This document shows positions 22,035 to 25,922 of a stretch of DNA of 25,922 nucleotides, one piece after another. This stretch comes from CAYYYJ01 sp964476045 (GTDB lineage Archaea > Aenigmatarchaeota > Aenigmatarchaeia > QMZP01 > JACQNV01): positions 1 through 25,922 of the forward strand of contig CAYYYJ010000012.1 of assembly GCA_964476045.1 (NCBI GenBank). Reading direction: 5' to 3'. The stretch's first letter is position 1, and the number at the start of each line of letters is the position of its first letter. The notes under the pieces were generated by a model, which worked only from the letters and a program-made list of their open reading frames with translations, had not been told where the DNA came from and made no database searches. The translations under genes were made by a program, and so were the position numbers.

Positions 22035-22078
22035 TTGGTAGAGCGACAGTTTCGTAAACTGTAGGTCGTGGGTTCGAA

Positions 22079-22130
22079 CCTTTCTTTCGGTTCATAGATA
22101 AAAAGAAACGTCCGCGAAAGAAAACGAATT
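22079..22130 (+). other. tRNA-Thr intron 2 (T-loop, between positions 59 and 60)
   Basis: A 52-base insert. TTTCTTTCG (22081-22089) pairs with CGAAAGAAA as the intron stem. The 4-base helix TTCG/CGAA separates bulges AAC and TTT. A cut after the second base of each restores the T-loop TTCGAAT, the same loop as in the neighbouring tRNA-Pro. Confidence 0.8.
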
Positions 22131-22162
22131 TCCCATTAGAGGCTCTAAGGACTAGAAAGAAT

Positions 22163-22438
22163 TTACAATGAATTTTCTATTTCAGATAAATCAGACCCCA
22201 CTGTTTCGAAATCAGGGTCTTGCAGATCGCTGTCTATTGCATCTGATCTTGCCAGCTCTGTGCCCAAAGAATCCCCAGATACGCTTATATCAGTAGGCAA
22301 TGGGGCGTTTCCTGTTGCTTTGATTGGTGTTTTTTCTGGCGAATTCGTCTCTGTTGGTTTCTTTGATGGTTGAGAACATCCGCTAACTAAAACCATCCCA
22401 ACAATCAAAAGGGCTATAATAACCAAATTTTTCCTCAT
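22163..22438 (-). CDS. Small lipoprotein, function unknown
   Basis: A 91-residue protein with a lipoprotein signal: basic start, hydrophobic core, and lipobox VSGC with Cys21 as the lipid site. The rest is hydrophilic, acidic and probably disordered (Pro/Thr/Lys linker, then DSLGTELARSDAIDSDLQD). I do not recognise it. The ATG overlaps the stop codon of the 510-residue gene by four bases (ATGA), so the two are translationally coupled and the lipoprotein may anchor or assist that product at the membrane. The overlap is seen; the partnership is inferred. Confidence 0.75.
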   Translation of the reverse strand: MRKNLVIIALLIVGMVLVSGCSQPSKKPTETNSPEKTPIKATGNAPLPTDISVSGDSLGTELARSDAIDSDLQDPDFETVGSDLSEIENSL

Positions 22439-23967
22439 AATTCAACTGTCTCCTCCTGAGCCACCTCAACAGTTGTTTGGCCCTGTTCTGTTTCCACGCC
22501 TTCAATGATTTTTGTTGGATTCAGAACCGCCTCTTCTGTTATTTCAGCTGTTTTGCCAGAATCTGTTTGCGAGTTTTTCCCTTTTAGCTGGCTCACAACG
22601 TCTTTGGTTATGCTAATTAGTGACTCTCTTGCCTCTTTCAGGTTTTTCTTTGCTTCTTTCAGGTTTGTTTGTATAGAGTCGATTAGAGATTTTCTATCTG
22701 ATGTAGTATTATTAGCTGTTTTATTCTGCACAAGATCCCTCAGCTGTTTGAAGCTTTCTGCAGATTTCTCATAGCTGCTTTTCGCTGAATCAAGCTTGCT
22801 TTCGAAGTTAGAAAGTTTTGTTTCTTTGTCTGTAATTGTCACATTATTTTTTTCTGCGAATGCCAATAGTTTGCTAATCTTGTTGTCTAGATGTGTAGCT
22901 TGGTTTAGAATTCCAGCAAAGTGTTCTAGTTCTAGCCTCCATCCATGAACCCTTATTCGATGGTCTAGTTGTTTCCAGGCTTCATTCAATTCTTTTAAGA
23001 GCGGCTTTAACTCCTCTTTTGTTTTTGACGCGCCAACTTTTGTCTTCCATTCAGATATTTTTGTGGTTACGCTATCCAAATCAGCTAAAACTTCTTTGGA
23101 TCTGTCTTCGCTTAGGTCTTTAGAAGATTCGACTTTCGCTTTTATTTTGTTTACTCTTTCTGTTAAAGCGTCCAATAAGTTGGTTAAATATGACTTAGCG
23201 CTGTCTAAACTCTTGGTTTTCTTAAACTCGTCTTTTTTCTCCTTAAAGATCAATTGCGCTTTTTCTAATTTTTCTTTCGCAGTTTTAAGGCTTTCTTCTG
23301 CTACTTTTACTTTTTCTGGCTGTAAAAATCTTCTGCCAAAAGCCTTTTCGAGAGCACCTTTATCTAGGTTTCTCACCACCCACTTTTTAAGGTTCAGTTC
23401 AAAATTAGGGTCTCTTACAATATTCTTTGCTGCACCTGGCGGCAAGCTAAGAAGTTTTTCTTTAGTAGCCTTAGATAAGTTGTCCATCCTCTCTTTGTAA
23501 GGTTCCAACCTTTCCAGCAATTTCTCTTTCCTGTCCATTATTTTGGCGCCTGGCTTGTCCCGCTGAGAGTCAACTTTACCGCCTACTTCCACATTGAATT
23601 TTATTTCTTGTGTGACAGAAGGCGAATAAGGAGTGTGATCATTCATGTGTAAAACAAACCTTAATTTGTGCTCACCATTTGTCAGCCTCTCGAATTTGTA
23701 GGAATTGGACGTTATTACAATATAAGTCGGGCTATTATCCAAGAACGCATGGACATGGCCTTTTCCAGAAACATTTGCCGCATTTTCCTGAGGAGGCATT
23801 ATTTCAAAATTTGAGACTGACAGTCGGACAGTAAAATCAGAAGTTTTTACTGCCTCACCGTTCGCTGGAGACAATACGGTTATCACTGGTGTACTATCAG
23901 CAAAAGCACTATTAGCAGACAGTAGACTGAGAACAAATAATATTCCAAAAGAAAGCAATTTTTTCAT
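22435..23967 (-). CDS. Secreted coiled-coil protein with N-terminal His-motif beta domain
   Basis: A 510-residue secreted protein. Signal peptide 1-23 ends at SAFA. Residues about 25-130 resemble the DUF4399-type fold: PVITVLSPANGEAV, then GKGHVHAFLDN with two close His, then NGEHKLRFVLHMNDHTPYSP. From about 140 on it is almost wholly helical and charged, with long coiled coils (EKLEKAQLIFKEKKDEFKK region, LESKLDSAKSSYEKSAESFK region and LKEAKKNLKEARES). It has no membrane helix at the C-terminus, so it is released or held by a partner. TATA-like CTTATAAA (23998-23991) lies about 25 bases upstream, so it can be transcribed on its own. Confidence 0.75.
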   Translation of the reverse strand: MKKLLSFGILFVLSLLSANSAFADSTPVITVLSPANGEAVKTSDFTVRLSVSNFEIMPPQENAANVSGKGHVHAFLDNSPTYIVITSNSYKFERLTNGEHKLRFVLHMNDHTPYSPSVTQEIKFNVEVGGKVDSQRDKPGAKIMDRKEKLLERLEPYKERMDNLSKATKEKLLSLPPGAAKNIVRDPNFELNLKKWVVRNLDKGALEKAFGRRFLQPEKVKVAEESLKTAKEKLEKAQLIFKEKKDEFKKTKSLDSAKSYLTNLLDALTERVNKIKAKVESSKDLSEDRSKEVLADLDSVTTKISEWKTKVGASKTKEELKPLLKELNEAWKQLDHRIRVHGWRLELEHFAGILNQATHLDNKISKLLAFAEKNNVTITDKETKLSNFESKLDSAKSSYEKSAESFKQLRDLVQNKTANNTTSDRKSLIDSIQTNLKEAKKNLKEARESLISITKDVVSQLKGKNSQTDSGKTAEITEEAVLNPTKIIEGVETEQGQTTVEVAQEETVEL

Positions 23968-23990
23968 ATCTGATATGTTTAACCTAGGGG

Positions 23991-23998
23991 TTTATAAG
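23991..23998 (-). promoter_or_regulatory. TATA box of the 510-residue secreted protein gene
   Basis: CTTATAAA read on the minus strand, centred about 27 bases before the ATG at 23967. This fits leaderless transcription independent of the genes upstream in the cluster. Confidence 0.5.
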
Positions 23999-24001
23999 AT
24001 T

Positions 24002-24038
24002 ATCGCCTTGCGAAGAAAAGCGGAGCTGAAGGGGCGAT
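24002..24038. other. Hairpin between the micropeptide and the 510-residue gene
   Basis: ATCGCCTT (24002-24009) pairs with AAGGGGCGAT (24029-24038) with a 2-base bulge. It abuts the stop codon of the 31-residue gene. It may separate the two transcripts by processing or termination, though no T run follows on the minus strand. Confidence 0.35.
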
Positions 24039-24133
24039 TAAATAGTCTCTAGCACATCCTCCTCTGAATTGTAAACTATTTTATTTTTTCCCCTGACCAC
24101 AACTAAATTTCCGAATTCGTCTTGTATTATCAT
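24038..24133 (-). CDS. 31-residue micropeptide
   Basis: A short frame, ATG at 24133, TAA at 24040-24038, reading MIIQDEFGNLVVVRGKNKIV and then YNSEEDVLETI. A strong ribosome site, GGAGG, lies six or so bases before the start, and it sits 27 bases after the 490-residue gene in the same direction. The alternating hydrophobic pattern suggests a small beta hairpin followed by an acidic helix. No family known. The good ribosome site and operon position argue that it is translated. Confidence 0.6.
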   Translation of the reverse strand: MIIQDEFGNLVVVRGKNKIVYNSEEDVLETI

Positions 24134-24160
24134 ATTTCCTCCTATATTTAGATTGCCCTA

Positions 24161-25633
24161 TTAGCCTTCGATTGCAACATCAACTTTTGTTTCATCCAAA
24201 CTTTTCAGAGCTGAGTTCTGCTTTAAGTCTTTCAGGAAACTCTGGATTTTTTGCTGGAGTGTTTTTGTTCTTTCTTTGAAGCTTTTCATCGAATCCTGCG
24301 CCTCTTTTATTAATTTCGCTTTTTCGCTAAAGTCTGCTGATGCAGCTAATCTGAACTTCGATTCGACTGCCTCAAAATCTTTTTTCAATAGGTCCAACTC
24401 AGCGTTAAATTCTGCCATGACTTTAGCTGATTCTGTTATATCGGCTTTATCCAATATCATTCTTTCCAGAACCCTGTTCAACTTTGCCGAAAGGGATGAT
24501 GCTTTGATGAGTATGCCGCCCATTCGTCTGGCCTCAACAAAGCCTGAGACTTTCTGTATTTCCGGCTGCAGCCCGCCCAGCTTTTCGGCTGTCTCTTTTA
24601 ATTTCGTTTTTATTTCAGAGTCTGCTGAAACCTCTATTTTTATTCTCAGATCCTTAACCTCCGCTATTATTTTGTCTATTTGGCCTGCTTGCCCAATAGA
24701 CTCATTTTCTGTAATAGAAGTTTCTGATTGTATTGTCAATTTCATTTTTTCCAGTTTCGCTATTAGGTTGTCTACTGTATTTAGCAAAAACTCTTTTGCG
24801 TTTTTAGTAAGCTCTTGTTTTGCTGTTTGGCAGCCTGTTGTATTTTCATCCTTGCAGCTATCAGCCTTTATTTTTAGCCTAAAAAATCCCTTTTTGGAAG
24901 AGTCGGCTTTCATTTTCAGTTCATTGATGTTTAGAGACTCCATCTTGTTTTGTATTTCTGCAATTTTACTTTCTGGGATTTTTCTCGCTCTAACATCGAA
25001 TGTTACTTTACCCGATTCGTCTTCCCTGATAAAGACTTTTAGGTTAGAGTTCCCTTCAAGGTTTTCTATCAAATGAACTCTTGCTTTTATATTTGCAGAG
25101 CTCTCCGAAAGGGTATTCAATTTCTGCAGTTCACTCTCCGAGAGATTTTCTATTCGCTGAATTTTCTGATTCATCATTTCTTTACATGTTTCATGTTCTT
25201 TTAACTGGTCGCATAGGTCTAGCCCAATACTGAATTTCTCCCTGTGGAATGCTCTAGTATCCTCTGGAGTCTTTATGGAAGCTCTTATATCTGCCAGCCC
25301 TTCTAATCTAGCTGCATTTATCTCAGCTGTGATATTTGCTCGTTCCTGAGGATTAGCTGACAGCAATTTTTCTTTTAGGCTTTCTAGAAGTCCCTTTCTC
25401 TGTCCAATTATTTCTTTAACAGTCCCATTTTTCTTCGAGCTGCCCTGTGTTTCTGCTGCTATCTGAGATCTTATACCATTAGCCGTCCCCGATCTTGGAT
25501 TGGAAACTGCATCTCTCCCGGAGGGGAGCCTATCCTCCGGGGTCATAGATATCGCCTGAACTTGGGCTATAGGAATAGCTAGCACGATCATTACAATAAA
25601 TAAACTCAACATTCCAATTGATTTAGTTTTCAT
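24161..25633 (-). CDS. Secreted helical protein, function unknown
   Basis: 490 residues from the ATG at 25633, chosen because AGGAGG (25648-25643) lies nine bases before it but directly abuts the other ATG at 25642. A signal peptide ends near AQVQA. After a disordered Ser/Gly/Arg stretch, most of the chain is charged and helical. One possible disulfide segment is LDLCDQLKEHETCKEM, and another Cys pair lies in SCKDENTTGCQTAK. About 220 residues in, beta-like segments (RVHLIENLEGNSNLKVFIRE, KVTFDVRARKIPE) break the helix. The last 130 residues resemble the C-terminal helical region of the neighbouring 510-residue protein. No transmembrane anchor is seen. It may form surface fibres or a sheath. 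Unproven. Confidence 0.7.
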   Translation of the reverse strand: MKTKSIGMLSLFIVMIVLAIPIAQVQAISMTPEDRLPSGRDAVSNPRSGTANGIRSQIAAETQGSSKKNGTVKEIIGQRKGLLESLKEKLLSANPQERANITAEINAARLEGLADIRASIKTPEDTRAFHREKFSIGLDLCDQLKEHETCKEMMNQKIQRIENLSESELQKLNTLSESSANIKARVHLIENLEGNSNLKVFIREDESGKVTFDVRARKIPESKIAEIQNKMESLNINELKMKADSSKKGFFRLKIKADSCKDENTTGCQTAKQELTKNAKEFLLNTVDNLIAKLEKMKLTIQSETSITENESIGQAGQIDKIIAEVKDLRIKIEVSADSEIKTKLKETAEKLGGLQPEIQKVSGFVEARRMGGILIKASSLSAKLNRVLERMILDKADITESAKVMAEFNAELDLLKKDFEAVESKFRLAASADFSEKAKLIKEAQDSMKSFKERTKTLQQKIQSFLKDLKQNSALKSLDETKVDVAIEG

Positions 25634-25754
25634 AATTATCATCCTCCTGTTTAATTGGATTTTTCTTTTCTATCCTGTATAGAATATCCAATACTTTGAG
25701 AGTTCCTCTGTATTCTCTTAACCCATCAATAAATGAAAATGTTTTTTCTGCCAT
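25623..25754 (-). CDS. 43-residue micropeptide overlapping the next gene's start
   Basis: A frame of 43 codons, from ATG 25754 to TAA 25623, reading MAEKTFSFIDGLREYRGTLK, then VLDILYRIEKKNPIKQEDDN and YEN. TATA-like TTTATATAT about 25 bases upstream gives a leaderless start. It overlaps the start of the 490-residue gene by 11 bases and contains that gene's ribosome site, so translation of the two is likely coupled. Probably one amphipathic helix. A leader that sets expression of the secreted protein, or a free peptide, are both possible. Confidence 0.55.
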   Translation of the reverse strand: MAEKTFSFIDGLREYRGTLKVLDILYRIEKKNPIKQEDDNYEN

Positions 25755-25922
25755 GTTGAGAGCTTTCGCTGGGGAATATATAAACACACTTTAGATTTTC
25801 TAAAAACTGAAGCTTTATACAGGCGTTTTAAAGTTTCAGGGGGCTGAAATTGGGTTTTAAAGCTTTATGGAGGTTATTTAGTTATTCTAAATCAACGGTT
25901 CGCTAGAAAAGTAGAATTCTGT
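25755..25922. other. AT-rich intergenic end of window, no gene seen
   Basis: Contains the TATA-like region for the 43-residue peptide and two similar segments CTTTATACAGG and CTTTATGGAGG about 50 bases apart. No coding frame or RNA gene is recognised on either strand before the edge. Confidence 0.4.

Larger units (their letters stand above)
21916..22144 (+). tRNA. tRNA-Thr (CGU) interrupted by two non-anticodon introns
   Basis: Exons 21916-21930, 22035-22078 and 22131-22144 join to a 73-base tRNA. Acceptor GCCTCTA pairs perfectly with TAGAGGC. D-arm GCTC-AGTTGGTA-GAGC is the commonest D-arm of all. Anticodon stem ACAGT/ACTGT carries the loop TTCGTAA (anticodon CGT, Thr), and T-arm GTGGG-TTCGAAT-CCCAT has a standard loop, with discriminator T as in archaeal tRNA-Thr. 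No CCA is encoded. The anticodon loop is uninterrupted. Read without splicing there is no D- or T-arm, so splicing is needed for function. TATA-like AT runs lie 20-35 bases upstream. Confidence 0.88.

Noticed and set aside
21916..22144. tRNA-Thr locus as a broken pseudogene or as a permuted tRNA
   Set aside because: All three exons keep perfect stems in the normal order and the junctions fit bulge-helix-bulge geometry; decay would be expected to break some stem.
24276..25076. Plus-strand 266-codon frame rich in Ser, Phe and Leu
   Set aside because: Antisense of the secreted helical protein. Lys/Glu codons on one strand give long Phe/Leu/Ser frames on the other.

Overview
This window reads as a piece of a DPANN-type archaeal genome (Diapherotrites, Woesearchaeota or a relative; the phylum is my inference). 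It is clearly archaeal: wyosine synthase Taw1, the tRNA C56 methyltransferase aTrm56, archaeal-type uS12 and uS7, tRNA genes without encoded CCA that are broken by bulge-helix-bulge introns, and many genes with a TATA-like element about 25 bases before the start codon and no ribosome binding site (leaderless layout). Genes are small and tightly packed. Many of the secreted proteins are lipoproteins or coiled coils with no clear family.

Layout. 1-1861 (minus): a lipoprotein with a LamG domain between Pro/Ser/Thr linkers, cut by the window edge, preceded by a decayed LamG fragment. 2230-2602: a 60-residue membrane protein with a strong promoter and ribosome site. 2649-7108: Taw1, a purine-phosphorylase-like protein that lacks the family's key residues, an IMPDH/GMPR-family enzyme, and a Vps4-like AAA ATPase. 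7165-8299 (minus): aTrm56 and a membrane-anchored DUF151 protein. 8381-10095: a dispersed structured repeat, then uS12 and uS7 split by an opposite-strand membrane protein. 10136-14710: a coiled-coil protein, a TGS-domain GTPase, two unknown proteins, a winged-helix regulator, an APC permease and a 23-residue Cys-X-X-Cys peptide. 14726-15755: two unknown proteins.

15896-17722 (minus) looks like an accessory island: a B3/B4-domain protein, hicBA and an orphan ribbon-helix-helix antitoxin, ending beside an ATP-cone gene. The last 53 bases of the ATP-cone gene recur at the end of the B3/B4 gene, so the segment is flanked by direct repeats like an integration scar. 17766-19599 (minus): a CcdA-like thiol transporter paired with a His-rich membrane protein, and an EF-Tu domain 2-like protein. 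19770-21633: an orphan solute-binding protein, an AbrB antitoxin-like protein and a HIT hydrolase.

21674-22144 is the most striking part. Two divergent tRNA genes are both interrupted. tRNA-Pro(UGG) has a 96-base intron at the usual 37/38 site that carries a copy of the dispersed repeat seen at 8388. tRNA-Thr(CGU) has no intron in the anticodon loop but has two elsewhere, one in the D-loop and one in the T-loop. All three introns can be drawn with two 3-base bulges around a 4-base helix, and removal gives canonical tRNAs.

22163-25754 (minus) is a secretion cluster: a 43-residue peptide, a 490-residue secreted helical protein, a 31-residue peptide, a 510-residue secreted protein with a His-motif beta domain and coiled coils, and a small lipoprotein. 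The two large proteins appear to share a related C-terminal helical region. I see no CRISPR array, transposase, integrase or rRNA in the window.
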